This document shows positions 6,534 through 15,803 of a stretch of 37,508 bases of DNA, piece by piece. Within the stretch, counting starts at the first letter, position 1. Every line of letters begins with the position of its first letter. The position numbers and the translations under genes are program-made. Source of the DNA: a virus; IMG/VR virus record IMGVR_UViG_3300010354_000012, positions 1 to 37,508 of that record. One strand, given 5' to 3'. The notes beneath the pieces were generated by a model that saw only the letters and a program-made list of their open reading frames with translations, was not told the DNA's origin and made no database searches.

Positions 6534-8840
6534 GTGGCGGAATCGCTGGGGCGGGCGACGTTTGATGTCCTGTTGGACACAACGGCATTCCGCGCTGGCA
6601 TTGAGCAGGTGCGCGGCCTGGCGCAACGGGCCGGCAAAAGCATTGAGGACGCCTTAGGCAGCAAGGCCAGCAAGGGATCGCTGGCGGCCCTGGACATTCG
6701 GATCAACAGCCTGCGGGAAGAGATCCGGCTGGTGGAGATCGGATCAGCCAAATACAAGCAGCTGCAGGCGGCAATCCGCAAGGCCACCCAGGAGCGTCAA
6801 CAGGCTGAGCGCGGCACTGAAGGCGGGTTGGGCACAGCCTTGAGTGGCGGCTTGGCCAATGTCGCTGGTGCTCTTGGCATTGGCATCGGTCTGGCTGGCG
6901 TCGCCACCGCGATCAAAGATGCGGTGTCAGCAGCGGTGGAGTTTGAATCCATCACACGCAAGCTGCAAAACACCCTTGGCCCTCAAGGTGCTGCAGGTGC
7001 GCTGCAGTTCACCAAGGGATTGGCAGATCAGCTGGGCCTTTCCTACAAGCAGCTGGCCAGTGACTTTGGCAGCTTCACCGCCGCTGCTAGCGCTGCAGGC
7101 ATTCCGCTGGAGCAGCAGCAGGCTGTATTTCAAGCCGTTGCCAAGGCGGGTCAATCGCTGGGCCTCAGCGGTGATGCGGTCACCGGCAGTTTGTTGGCGC
7201 TGCAACAGATCGCGTCCAAGGGCGTGGTGTCAATGGAGGAGCTGCGGCAGCAGTTGGGTGAGCGCCTGCCGATTGCGTTCTCCGCCGCAGCGCAAGGTTT
7301 GGGGGTCACCCAGCAAGAGCTGAACAAGCTGGTGGAATCGGGGCAGCTGACGGCTCAAGAGTTTTTCCCGGCCTTGGCCAAGGGCCTCAACCAACTGACC
7401 GCAGGCGCTGGCGGGGTGGAGACCAGTGCCCAGCAATTCCAAAAGCTGGGCAATGCCTGGGAGGAGCTGCAGGTTGCCTTTGGCTCAAGCCTGCTGCCCA
7501 CCATTATTGATCAGATCAAGACGCTCACGGAGGTGCTCAAGGGCATCAAGATTGTGATGGATGCCAACAAGTTGGGCCTAGGTGGCGGCTTGTTTGGCAA
7601 TGCGCTGGGAATCATCCCGGAGCAAGGCGTCGAAGCGGTGGCGGCGCTGGAGAACCTGCAAAAGCAGTACGGGTTGACCAGCAAGCAGGCCAGGGCCCTG
7701 TTCACCGATGCGGTCAAACTGCAGGGCATCAACAACATTGCCTTTGCCAAGCCAGCTGAGTTTGAAAAGGTCTTGGCGCGCCTGCCTGGATTGGCAGAAA
7801 AGTTTCGCGCCCGTTACCGCGATGTCACCAGCGAGCTGCAGGCTGCCAATGCCGCTGCCGCACAGGGCTTAGCGGCGCAGCTGCAGAGTGAGGCCAAGCT
7901 CCGTACCGCCAAGCTGGCCAGCCTGAGCGCTGAGCAAAGCAATCTCAAGGCCCAAGAGGCGCGTCTGGGCTTCTACAGCCAAGAAGTTCAACTGATCGGT
8001 CAGATCAATAAGGTGCGCAGCGATGCGGCCATTGGACGCTCTGACACGATCAAGAGCCTGTTGGATCAAGAGCTGTCGCAGGCGCAGGCCTTGGCCAGCA
8101 GCGATGCCCAGCGGCGGGCCTTAGAGCTTCAGTTTGGCCAAGCCAAGTTCAACCAGACCGTGGCTGAGTTTGACCTCAAGGCCCGTGCCTTGGTGGCCGA
8201 GCAGCAGGGGCAGCAGGCCAGCTTGGCGTTTGAGCAGCAGAAGGCCGCCGCCGCTGCCAAGCGCGCTGAGATTGAAGCAGAAATCGCCTTGATCCAAGCC
8301 CAGGCCGCCAATGCCGAGAAGGGTTCAGCAGAGACGCAACGCCAGGTGACGCTGGCGCAGCAAAACCTCGATTTGATCCGCCAATCCAACAGCGAGGAGC
8401 AAGCGCTGGGCAGCCTGCGAACGCAGCTGCTGCGCGATCAACAAGCAGCAGCGCGTGAGCGCTTATCGCAAGAGCGCTTGCTTGCCCTCAACGGCCAAGC
8501 GCAATACGCCAGCCTGGATCAGCAGGCGCAGCTGCAGGCCGATGTCAACGCCGAGCTGAGCCGTCAGGCGGGCTACGCCAGCGCCGCTGCGGTCTCGGCC
8601 CAGAACTTCAAGAACCAGCTGCAGGGGGCCTCTGATGCCCGTGGCGAGCTGTCCAGTGCCTTCCAAGCCCAAGTCAACACGGTGATTGATGGCAGCCAGC
8701 AGTTCTCGCAGATGAACAGCTACCTCTCCACGATTGCCACCAACACCAGCAAGCAACCGGTGGTCAACGTCACCGTCAACAACAGCGGCAGCGGTAGCGG
8801 CAACTCAAGCGGGGCAGCACTACGTGGGTCAAGCGGCTGA
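6534..8840 (+). CDS. tail tape measure protein
   Basis: At 768 residues this is among the longest proteins of the phage. The N-terminal part has the tape-measure domain (about residues 150-300: FTKGLADQLGLSYKQLASDF, then GVVSMEELRQQLGERLPIAF and SGQLTAQEFFPALAKGL). A Gly/Ala hydrophobic stretch (about 95-135) may be a membrane-active segment. Residues 430-720 are long Gln/Ala/Glu-rich helices typical of the measuring rod, and the end is low-complexity Gly/Ser. At about 0.15 nm per residue this predicts a tail near 115 nm. The start is GTG. The stop TGA overlaps the next ATG. Confidence 0.92.
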   Translation: MAESLGRATFDVLLDTTAFRAGIEQVRGLAQRAGKSIEDALGSKASKGSLAALDIRINSLREEIRLVEIGSAKYKQLQAAIRKATQERQQAERGTEGGLGTALSGGLANVAGALGIGIGLAGVATAIKDAVSAAVEFESITRKLQNTLGPQGAAGALQFTKGLADQLGLSYKQLASDFGSFTAAASAAGIPLEQQQAVFQAVAKAGQSLGLSGDAVTGSLLALQQIASKGVVSMEELRQQLGERLPIAFSAAAQGLGVTQQELNKLVESGQLTAQEFFPALAKGLNQLTAGAGGVETSAQQFQKLGNAWEELQVAFGSSLLPTIIDQIKTLTEVLKGIKIVMDANKLGLGGGLFGNALGIIPEQGVEAVAALENLQKQYGLTSKQARALFTDAVKLQGINNIAFAKPAEFEKVLARLPGLAEKFRARYRDVTSELQAANAAAAQGLAAQLQSEAKLRTAKLASLSAEQSNLKAQEARLGFYSQEVQLIGQINKVRSDAAIGRSDTIKSLLDQELSQAQALASSDAQRRALELQFGQAKFNQTVAEFDLKARALVAEQQGQQASLAFEQQKAAAAAKRAEIEAEIALIQAQAANAEKGSAETQRQVTLAQQNLDLIRQSNSEEQALGSLRTQLLRDQQAAARERLSQERLLALNGQAQYASLDQQAQLQADVNAELSRQAGYASAAAVSAQNFKNQLQGASDARGELSSAFQAQVNTVIDGSQQFSQMNSYLSTIATNTSKQPVVNVTVNNSGSGSGNSSGAALRGSSG

Positions 8841-9589
8841 TGAGCGTCACCATCAACGGCCTGACCATCAGCAAGCTGACCGCTCAACCGTTCGGCTACA
8901 CCAGTGAGGACGTGAGCCTGGGGTTGGCGGCTCGCAGCTGGACCGTCAGCGGCCTGCTGAACAGCAACGAGCTGGGGCAGTTCATCAGCATTTTTGAGAC
9001 CTGGCTGGCGGCACGTCGCGCCGATGCCGACTCCATTGCCACCAACAGCGTCGGCAGCACCGTTGCCCTCAGTTATGCCGCCAATGGCCTCAGCGCTAGC
9101 GGTGTCGCCTGTTGGTTCACCGATGCCCCCGCCATTGAGCAGGTGGGTGCCTATGTGCAGCTGAGCGCCACGTTGGTGGATGCCAACCAAGCGCTGACGG
9201 TCGCCAAGAAGTCGCTGGAGAAAAGCGCCGCCTCCAATGATGCGCTGCTGCCCAGCCTCGGCACGGTGACCTTGGGCGGGGTGACGATCACCCTGACCGA
9301 GCCGATGGAAACGCTCGATGACCTGCCCACGCTGGAGCGCACCGCCGGCGGCTTCGCGTACATCCAAGGACCGTTGCGGGCCTCGGCCGTGCGGCAGATC
9401 ACCGGCACCGTGGCCAATGAGGCGGCCTACGTGAGCCTGCGCAACTGGGTGGCGACCACCGTGCAAAGCACACCCACCACCGGTGACTGGTGGCCCACCA
9501 GTGCACCGACCGCCAACGTCGAAGCCAAGATCATCAACGGGCTCAAAACCAACGTCTGGACAGTGAGCCTGACGGTGGAGGAAGTCTGA
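8840..9589 (+). CDS. distal tail (Dit)-like protein
   Basis: The 249-residue protein follows the tape measure directly, where Dit proteins are encoded. It is predicted to be all beta and shows an internal repeat-like layout: a first half with SVTINGLTISKLTAQPFGYT and WTVSGLL, and a second half with TVTLGGVTITLTEPMETLDD and VRQITGTVANEAAYVSLRNW. Dit forms the hexameric ring between tail tube and tip. The call rests on position and fold-like composition, not on a signature motif. It overlaps its neighbours on both sides by single bases. Confidence 0.6.
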   Translation: MSVTINGLTISKLTAQPFGYTSEDVSLGLAARSWTVSGLLNSNELGQFISIFETWLAARRADADSIATNSVGSTVALSYAANGLSASGVACWFTDAPAIEQVGAYVQLSATLVDANQALTVAKKSLEKSAASNDALLPSLGTVTLGGVTITLTEPMETLDDLPTLERTAGGFAYIQGPLRASAVRQITGTVANEAAYVSLRNWVATTVQSTPTTGDWWPTSAPTANVEAKIINGLKTNVWTVSLTVEEV

Positions 9590-12003
9590 TGGTGCTGGAC
9601 GTTCGCGCCAAGATCCTCTGCAATCTGGGCCCCGTCATCTCCGGCAGCGTCAAAGATGACCATGTACAAGGCCAAGGTCTGGTGTTGACCACGGGCGATT
9701 TGGTGCTGGCCGGGCTGATCACGCCGGCGCATGGCGATGAAGTGAAGCTGGCCTACATCACCCCGGATGACAGCACGGTGGCGCTGTTTCCGCGTGGTCC
9801 TTTCTATGTGACCAAGGCGTTTGCCGATCCGCTGCGCAACCAAACGCAGATCAGCATCGCCAACAAGCTGGCGTTTCAGAAAAACAAAGGCGGCGGTGTG
9901 GTCAGCAGCGCCCTGGTCGATGGGCTCAATGGCCGCATTCCCAAAACGGCCAAGGCCATGGATCTGCGCGAATCCTTTGAGGTGATTGCCAGCCGGCTGG
10001 GTGTGGAGATTGAGCAGGGGGGCAGCTGGAGCATCAACAAGCAGCTGGCGGCACTCAACAGTGCGGATTACGTGGAGACGCTTTCGGACATGCTGGCCAG
10101 CGCCACGCACTTTGGCTATCTCAATGCCCAGGGCAAGCTGGTGGCTCAGTCCTATGCCGATCTGCCCACGGCCGGGCCGGTGTTTGGCTTTGATCGCGTC
10201 GTTGATGTCGCGGGCAACCAAGGCGGGCTGGACTTCACCGAAAACCCAGCGGGCAGCGGCACTGCCCAAACGGTGGATGACGAGGTGGACGATCAGCCAT
10301 CGACGATTTGGTTGGCCGGTGGTTTGGTGCAAGAGGCCAGCTACGGCGAGTTTGAAGGCAGCTGGGATCAATCGGCCACCAGCACCCAGACCGACATCAA
10401 GGTCACCCTGCGCAATGGCAGCACCCGTAGCTATGCGATCACAGAAAGCGTTGAAACAGCGGAGTTAAAGGCCGAGCCGGACAACCGCACGGTGGAGCGC
10501 ACCTCGGTGACCAGCACCGCATTGGTCAAGGTCAACAGCCAAGTCATCCAAGATTTCCTCAACGCCGGTGGCGGCGGCCCCAGTCCGGCCACACCGATCA
10601 CCAGCCGCAAGAGCGACCGCTACACCTACGAGGAAATTCAACCGGAGCCGTTGACAGAGCAAGAGCAAGAGCAGGTGCAGCAGGAGATCACAGCGGCGCA
10701 GCAAGCGATTGCCCAGAACAATCCAGGATCAAGCCATTCGGTGCTGAGTCCCTCAGGCAGCATCGTGTTGCTGCCCAAACTGCCCACCTACCGGGTGGTG
10801 CTGGAGGAGACCAGCGAAACGATGTCCTACGTGGAGGCGTTGGGGCGGATTGGCGTCAAGGACTACTCCAAGATGGAATCAATCCCGAGTGGTGAGGGCA
10901 TCAAAGAGAGCATTATCACCGAGATTCTCTACAGCGAAACCAAGCAAAAGCGCATAGAGCGCACCTATGTGGCCTATGGCCTGACGCAAATGGGTCAGCA
11001 AGCGATCAGCGCCGCTGCGCTGCGAGCCCCGGCCAACTCCAGCCTGGCGCCCTACATCGACCAGTTCTTCAGTTTGGTGCTGGAGGATGTGAAGGTGGTC
11101 ACCTCCGACCTGAATCTGAGCGAGGAGGACAAGCCGGTGCCGGATTATTTGGCGCCCTACAAAACCGCCAACGCGGTGATTCAAGGCAGCAGCCGCATTC
11201 AGGTGGGGGCCCAGCCGGAGCAGCGCGCCAACAAAGCGATTTCCTTTGCCGTGCCTTACCTGCCCGACGATGTGGTCAACGACGACGGCAGCGTCAGCAA
11301 GGGCAATGCCGAGGCATCGGCTGCCTCCTACGCCGAGGAGCAGAACCGCCTGCTGCTGGGCCATCGCCTAGGCCTGCAGGTCACGACCGCTTTGGGGGTG
11401 CTGCCCTCACAGCCGCTGGGAGCCTTTCACCTGCGCAACGACGGCATCACCGCCACCTACCGCACCAACGGCACCGCCTGGAGCTTTGATGCCAACAGCT
11501 GCTTGGTCTCCACCGATGCGCTGTATTGGGGCATGGCCGGTGGCGACATCAATGGCCCGCGTTGGACGCCTGTGGCCCCTGGCACCACGGCCCTGCCCAC
11601 CCCACCGGCGGATGTGAACCATGGGCCGCAAAGCCCGGCCAACAGCTTGCCGTTGGAGGAGCCGCTGGATGTCAGTGACATCGCGGCGGTCAGCCAGTTG
11701 ATTGATTCGCTGCCCGATGACGAAGCGGAGGTGTTTGAGACAGAGCTGGTGCCGTTGGCGCTGGCGCTGCCATACAAGAGCATCAGCCCGGCGGTGTTTG
11801 AACTGCGGCTGCAGGCTGAGACGCTGTTGGTGCCGCTAGGGATCAACCGCAGCATGGGTGATGCGACGCTGCAAACCACACTGCAAGTGAATGCGCAGCA
11901 TTTGTTTGCCGAGCATGTGGTGCTACAGCTGGAAAGTGCTGAACGCGTGGTGTTGGACCCTCCACTGACAGCTGGGCTGGGTCTGGGCGGCAACCTTAGC
12001 TAA
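9589..12003 (+). CDS. tail tip / baseplate hub-like protein
   Basis: The 804-residue protein follows the Dit-like gene. Residues 1-220 resemble the gpD/gp27-like hub fold used in tail-associated proteins (RGPFYVTKAFADPLRNQTQI; RESFEVIASRLGVEIEQGG; YVETLSDMLASATHFGYL). A Glu/Gln-rich linker (about 360-380) separates this from C-terminal beta-rich domains. It would form the tip that contacts the cell surface and directs DNA ejection. ATG 9589 overlaps the previous stop. The gene end contains a junction motif. Confidence 0.7.
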   Translation: MVLDVRAKILCNLGPVISGSVKDDHVQGQGLVLTTGDLVLAGLITPAHGDEVKLAYITPDDSTVALFPRGPFYVTKAFADPLRNQTQISIANKLAFQKNKGGGVVSSALVDGLNGRIPKTAKAMDLRESFEVIASRLGVEIEQGGSWSINKQLAALNSADYVETLSDMLASATHFGYLNAQGKLVAQSYADLPTAGPVFGFDRVVDVAGNQGGLDFTENPAGSGTAQTVDDEVDDQPSTIWLAGGLVQEASYGEFEGSWDQSATSTQTDIKVTLRNGSTRSYAITESVETAELKAEPDNRTVERTSVTSTALVKVNSQVIQDFLNAGGGGPSPATPITSRKSDRYTYEEIQPEPLTEQEQEQVQQEITAAQQAIAQNNPGSSHSVLSPSGSIVLLPKLPTYRVVLEETSETMSYVEALGRIGVKDYSKMESIPSGEGIKESIITEILYSETKQKRIERTYVAYGLTQMGQQAISAAALRAPANSSLAPYIDQFFSLVLEDVKVVTSDLNLSEEDKPVPDYLAPYKTANAVIQGSSRIQVGAQPEQRANKAISFAVPYLPDDVVNDDGSVSKGNAEASAASYAEEQNRLLLGHRLGLQVTTALGVLPSQPLGAFHLRNDGITATYRTNGTAWSFDANSCLVSTDALYWGMAGGDINGPRWTPVAPGTTALPTPPADVNHGPQSPANSLPLEEPLDVSDIAAVSQLIDSLPDDEAEVFETELVPLALALPYKSISPAVFELRLQAETLLVPLGINRSMGDATLQTTLQVNAQHLFAEHVVLQLESAERVVLDPPLTAGLGLGGNLS
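11987..11998 (+). promoter_or_regulatory. late junction motif (GCGGCAACCTTA)
   Basis: Lies in the last codons of the tip gene (stop at 12001-12003), 19 nt before the next ATG at 12018. Confidence 0.5.
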
Positions 12004-12017
12004 GGAATCGGGCCGCC

Positions 12018-12461
12018 ATGACCGCCAGTTTGACGCCAAATCGTGACACGGCCAAGGCGGCGCTGTGGTGGTTGTTTGAAGGAGCCACAATTATTTGCAT
12101 CTTTGCCAATACAACGGGTGCCGCTTCGCCGCCATCTCTAAATGGCCCTGTTGAGGCATGGAATGACTACTCTTTAAGCAGCAGTTATGACATTTATCTG
12201 ACTGGTGGGACGGTTAATTTTGACGCTGTTGATACTGATCGCGCTGAGTTGCCGCAGCTTGAAATTGTCGTTGATTTTGCAAGCAGCATCACTTACACAG
12301 ACATTCTTCTACTTGCCTTAACAGCCATTGACCCAGGCCCCAGTGCACCAATTTATGCCGCCATTCCTTTTGTTGGTGTGATTCACGAATCATCGGCCGT
12401 CACGGTGGGAGCCAATGAAACCAAAACCTACCGCGTTGATTTGTTTAGCGAGTGGCTGTAA
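12018..12461 (+). CDS. tail accessory protein, paralogue of the next gene
   Basis: The 147-residue protein is of unknown function. It is visibly related to the next gene: SSITYTDILLLAL here against GSLTYTHVLLLIA there, and HESSAVTVGANETKTYRVDL against TESSAVTISNGQTVGYSVKV. Its base composition is clearly more AT-rich than the flanking genes (codons such as TTT, ATT and GAT dominate), which suggests recent acquisition or exchange. Position after the tip gene makes it a likely tail-tip or fibre accessory protein. Confidence 0.65.
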   Translation: MTASLTPNRDTAKAALWWLFEGATIICIFANTTGAASPPSLNGPVEAWNDYSLSSSYDIYLTGGTVNFDAVDTDRAELPQLEIVVDFASSITYTDILLLALTAIDPGPSAPIYAAIPFVGVIHESSAVTVGANETKTYRVDLFSEWL

Positions 12462-12473
12462 GGGGCAAGTTCA
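12462..12473 (+). promoter_or_regulatory. late junction motif (GGGGCAAGTTCA)
   Basis: Starts immediately after the TAA of the preceding gene, 17 nt before ATG 12491. A GTTT tetramer lies about 15 nt upstream, but this is not conserved at the other copies. Confidence 0.58.
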
Positions 12474-12490
12474 ACTAGCACCGCAGATCC

Positions 12491-13186
12491 ATGGCAGTTA
12501 CCACCGCACTGACGCAGGCTGAGCTAGCCCGCGTGATGTCTGAGGCCTACAGCGGCCAAGTGCTGACCGCTGCCTTGATCAATGCCGCCAGCGCTCCGGC
12601 CCTGGATGCCGGCATCGCCAGCTGGTTGCAGTACGAGCTAACTGAAGGCGTCAACGGCTACGCCCGCTTTCAAAGCGCTGCCCTGACCGGCGGCAGCTAC
12701 AGCGCCCCCAACACCCGCTATGAGCAAGAAGCGGTCAGTGTGGAGTTCAGCGCCACCGGCGGCAGCCTGACCTACACGCATGTGTTGCTGCTGATTGCTG
12801 CAGCGGCTGATGGCCAAGCCGGAGCGGGGCTAACAGCCTCAACGGCCGTGGATCCAGCCACTGATGTGATCACGGTGGCCAGCCATGGCCTCAGCGATGG
12901 CAATCCGGTCACCGTCACCGTGGACAGCGGCGGCACCCTGCCTGGCGGCTTGAGCGCCGGCACCCTCTACTACGTCGATAGCGTCACCAGCTCGACGATC
13001 ACCCTGCACACCAGCGCAGCGGTGGCGGCTGGCAATCGCGTCAACATCACCTCCACCGGCAGTGGCACGCTGCGCATTCGCAAGTGCGCTGGCAGCGTCT
13101 ACGGCCTGCTCACTGAATCCAGCGCGGTGACGATCAGCAACGGCCAGACCGTGGGCTACAGCGTCAAGGTGGCGGTCAACGACTAA
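12491..13186 (+). CDS. tail accessory protein with inserted beta domain
   Basis: The 231-residue paralogue of the preceding protein carries an extra domain of about 80 residues (roughly 110-195: DVITVASHGLSDGNPVTVTV, then GTLYYVDSVTSSTITLHTS) inserted before the shared C-terminal strand. That insert resembles a beta module widespread in phage fibre and baseplate proteins. The pair probably arose by duplication followed by domain gain. High GC, unlike its upstream paralogue. The stop overlaps the next ATG. Confidence 0.7.
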   Translation: MAVTTALTQAELARVMSEAYSGQVLTAALINAASAPALDAGIASWLQYELTEGVNGYARFQSAALTGGSYSAPNTRYEQEAVSVEFSATGGSLTYTHVLLLIAAAADGQAGAGLTASTAVDPATDVITVASHGLSDGNPVTVTVDSGGTLPGGLSAGTLYYVDSVTSSTITLHTSAAVAAGNRVNITSTGSGTLRIRKCAGSVYGLLTESSAVTISNGQTVGYSVKVAVND

Positions 13187-13338
13187 TGGCTGAGCCGCAG
13201 GTCAACGTGCAGGTTTCCGGCAGCAGCGATAGCAATGCGCTGCGTCAAAGCCTGCAGGAGGTGGTGGATGCCAACCGCATCGCCATGAACCTGCGCATGC
13301 AAGCCAAGATCACGGAGATCAAGGCCAAGCGTGGTTAG
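13186..13338 (+). CDS. small conserved-looking protein, 50 residues
   Basis: Begins at the ATG overlapping the previous stop (TAATG) and ends in TAG inside the next gene, an 8-nt overlap. The product has a beta start (AEPQVNVQVSGSSDSNALRQ) and a helical basic tail (ANRIAMNLRMQAKITEIKAK). Tight packing and late-gene codon use support it being real. Possibly a tail-tip accessory peptide; the function is unknown. Confidence 0.6.
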   Translation: MAEPQVNVQVSGSSDSNALRQSLQEVVDANRIAMNLRMQAKITEIKAKRG

Positions 13339-14506
13339 GCCTGCTGCGCGGTATCGCCCTGGTGCCCGCCGGTTTGGGGCTCAGTTGACGCCCATCTTTG
13401 CGGTGCGCAAGAACGGTGGGGAGCTGTATGAGATCTGGTCAGCCGCGACGGGCTTGCTGGCGTCGGTGCGGCCGTGGGAAGACGTGGCGCCGCCCTCGGT
13501 CTCCAGCAGCCCCATTGGCCTGGATGGCTTGATGGTGAGCGGCCTTGGAGGCTCCAGTATTGCGGTGGTCAGCCAATCGGAAACCCCGCAGCAATCCAGC
13601 AATCTGCTGCTTGTGACCAGCCAGCTGGTGGACGGGGTGCTGTATTTGGTGTTTCAACGCGCCAAGTGGGTGATCCACTCCATGCAAGTGCGTTGGCGAG
13701 CGACATTTAATGGCGTTCCCATAGGTTCAACATCTACTGAAACAACCAACATTCCTGTCTCAGCGGCCTATGACGTGGTTACGTTTGCCATTGCGCTGGA
13801 CTCGGGAGAGGTGAGCGCCAGCACCGGAACGCATTACGCCTTTTCAGCTGCGGCCACGCGCTACTACCCATTCGGTAAACGTTGGGATTGGACCGCCACC
13901 GAAACCTTGGCGCCGTTGCCGCTGGCACTGGTTGAATCGCTGCCCAGCACGCATCCGTTCAAGGATTGCGGGCAGGCCATTTGGTCGGATGTGAGCTTTA
14001 CCCAGCAAACTCAAAACTATGCCAGCACCGCAACCGATACGCCCTACGCCGCTTTCAAGTTCTTTAACGACTTGGATGTGATTCCTGGGATGCGGTCGAG
14101 CTGGATCTTGGGGCTGAACACCAACTCCGCGTTGCGGGTGATTGAGGCCGGTTCGGATGTGCTGCAACTGTCGGGCTACCAGCCGGCTGAAGACACCGCA
14201 GACTGCAGCCTCTACCGCGTGATCAATGCGGCCTGGCTGGACAGCTTCAATGATTACAGCGCGGCCAGCATCACAGAGCGTGATCAGGTTTTTCTGGACC
14301 TGGATGCCATGACCACAGAGGATCGCGAGCTGTTTTTGACCTCCGAATTGGATCCCCCGGCGACATTGACGGCCGGCAGCAGCACATTGGCCACCACGAC
14401 AGATCCGACCTATTTCATGGAGGCCGATGTGATGCTTGCTGCGGTGGGAAGTTTTGAATTTGATGCGGGCTTCCCGCGTTATCTCTATTACCAGATTCCT
14501 GACTAA
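13331..14506 (+). CDS. putative tail structural protein, unknown
   Basis: The 391-residue protein starts at GTG 13331, overlapping the preceding small gene. It is beta-rich with many Ser/Thr/Ala, has a short basic N-terminus (VRPAARYRPGARRFG), aromatic segments (KRWDWTATETL; YLYYQIPD at the end), and no motif I recognise. Position between tip accessory proteins and the scaffold suggests a receptor-contact or upper tail-tip protein. Parts near 13700-14060 are somewhat less GC-rich than neighbours. Confidence 0.6.
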   Translation: MVRPAARYRPGARRFGAQLTPIFAVRKNGGELYEIWSAATGLLASVRPWEDVAPPSVSSSPIGLDGLMVSGLGGSSIAVVSQSETPQQSSNLLLVTSQLVDGVLYLVFQRAKWVIHSMQVRWRATFNGVPIGSTSTETTNIPVSAAYDVVTFAIALDSGEVSASTGTHYAFSAAATRYYPFGKRWDWTATETLAPLPLALVESLPSTHPFKDCGQAIWSDVSFTQQTQNYASTATDTPYAAFKFFNDLDVIPGMRSSWILGLNTNSALRVIEAGSDVLQLSGYQPAEDTADCSLYRVINAAWLDSFNDYSAASITERDQVFLDLDAMTTEDRELFLTSELDPPATLTAGSSTLATTTDPTYFMEADVMLAAVGSFEFDAGFPRYLYYQIPD

Positions 14507-14538
14507 CTGTTGCTAGCCTTGGCGGTAGTGTCATCTTT

Positions 14539-15240
14539 ATGGCCGAAGAGATTCAGCAACCGGTCACTCCAGAGCCTCCCTTGCCTGTAGCTGTTGCACC
14601 CGAACCCTTGGGTGAAGCCGGTTTGGCTGCGTTGCAAGAAGAGCGCGAGGCACGCAAAGCCGCTGAGCGTCGCCTCAAGTTGATTGAACAGCAACTGCAA
14701 GGCTTGGATCCTGATCAACTGCGCAGCATTAAGGAGGCGCAAGAGCGCGAAGAGCGGCTGCGCTCGGAGATGGAAGATCGCATCAAACAGGCTGCAGAAG
14801 CAGCCAAGGCCGAGGCGCTGCAGCAGGTCAAGGTCAAGGATCAAAAGCTGGCAGAGGCGCTGGCAGAAAAATCAGAGCTGTACCGCCAACAGGCCCTCGC
14901 CAATGCCTTCCAGGTCGCTGGCGGCCGCAGCGGTGGCGCCGACGATGGCACCACCTACTTCGATGCCTTGATGGGAGCCGTGGGCAGCCGCTTCAAGGTC
15001 AATGAAGCCGGCGATGTGATGGTGATCAACGCCAACGGTGAGCCGATGCTGAGCGACAACGGCGATCCGGTTAGCCCGGCGGCTTACCTGGAGCAGCTCA
15101 AGACCCACCCGGTCTACGGCCACTTCTTTACCCCCAGCAGCAACGGCCATGGCGGTGGCATGCGCGGCAGCGGCAACCTGATCGCAGGCAGCCTGCAGGG
15201 CATGAGCGCCCTGGAGAAAATCGGCTACGGGTTGGGCTGA
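14539..15240 (+). CDS. capsid scaffolding protein
   Basis: The 233-residue protein has the typical scaffold layout. It has a proline-rich acidic N-terminus, a long charged coiled coil (about residues 33-115: EEREARKAAERRLKLIEQQL and KAEALQQVKVKDQKLAEALA), then a Gly-rich C-terminal part (GGRSGGADDGTTYFDALMGA; FTPSSNGHGGGMRGSGN). Scaffolds shape the prohead and leave before maturation. It is unusual that it lies after the tail genes and 5 kb before the capsid gene. The stop overlaps the next ATG. Confidence 0.8.
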   Translation: MAEEIQQPVTPEPPLPVAVAPEPLGEAGLAALQEEREARKAAERRLKLIEQQLQGLDPDQLRSIKEAQEREERLRSEMEDRIKQAAEAAKAEALQQVKVKDQKLAEALAEKSELYRQQALANAFQVAGGRSGGADDGTTYFDALMGAVGSRFKVNEAGDVMVINANGEPMLSDNGDPVSPAAYLEQLKTHPVYGHFFTPSSNGHGGGMRGSGNLIAGSLQGMSALEKIGYGLG

Positions 15241-15803
15241 TGAGCGTTGATTTGCCCTTTGTGGTGGCGCCGGCCAAACGCAGCAAGCGGCGCATCGGCA
15301 CCAAAGCCACCGGCATCCTGGAGCTGCCCGTGCATGGCTCCCTGCAGGTGGGCGAGGTGATCGCGATCAGCGACCTGACCGCTGAAAACGATTCGGCTGT
15401 GGTGGTGGCGGCCAAATTGGCGCAGAGGATCAGCGCCGAGCAGGAGATCACGATCCTGGAGGCGTTTGCGCTGGTGGAGGCCTCGGCGGTGGGCAGCAGC
15501 CTCTCGGCTGAGCAAGAGGCCATCCGTCTGCAATACCTGCCGGAGATTGCGGAGTTGACCCGCATCTATGTGCAGCGCGGCCGCGAGCGCATGCTGGCCA
15601 GCGTCACCGCCTTGATCCGTCACCGCTTGGAGCGGCCCGAGTGGAGCATGGCGGACACCAGCCGCTTGGATCAGCCGTTGATGGATGCCCTGTTCGCCTT
15701 CTTTGAAGAGGAGCGTCAGGCCGGCCAAGAGGACACCGCTGCACCACCGTCTGAGCAGGAGATAAAAAAGCAGCCGCCGGGGACTGGAAACCAAGCCGCA
15801 TAG
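15240..15803 (+). CDS. tail assembly chaperone, upstream (G-like) product
   Basis: The 187-residue protein is helical in its second half (SLSAEQEAIRLQYLPEIAEL; RLDQPLMDALFAFFEEERQA) and ends shortly after a slippery A AAA AAG heptamer (15764-15770). In lambda and most siphoviruses, the gene near the tape measure makes two proteins, G and the frameshifted GT, which coat the tape measure during tail assembly. A long open frame in -1 phase follows directly, as in that pair. What is odd is the location: nearly 9 kb downstream of the tape measure start, next to the scaffold gene. Confidence 0.75.
   Translation: MSVDLPFVVAPAKRSKRRIGTKATGILELPVHGSLQVGEVIAISDLTAENDSAVVVAAKLAQRISAEQEITILEAFALVEASAVGSSLSAEQEAIRLQYLPEIAELTRIYVQRGRERMLASVTALIRHRLERPEWSMADTSRLDQPLMDALFAFFEEERQAGQEDTAAPPSEQEIKKQPPGTGNQAA
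15764..15770 (+). promoter_or_regulatory. -1 ribosomal frameshift site A_AAA_AAG
   Basis: In the zero frame the codons are ATA AAA AAG, so the heptamer is in the correct phase for tandem -1 slippage. The zero frame stops at 15801-15803, while the -1 frame stays open to 16453. A CCAA/TTGG pairing around 15791-15809 could form a weak downstream stem, but I see no strong pseudoknot by eye. Confidence 0.75.

Noticed and set aside
9490-9588. Upstream extension of the tail tip gene to 9490
   Set aside because: It would overlap the Dit-like gene by 100 nt with shadow sequence; ATG 9589 overlapping the stop is consistent with neighbouring genes.
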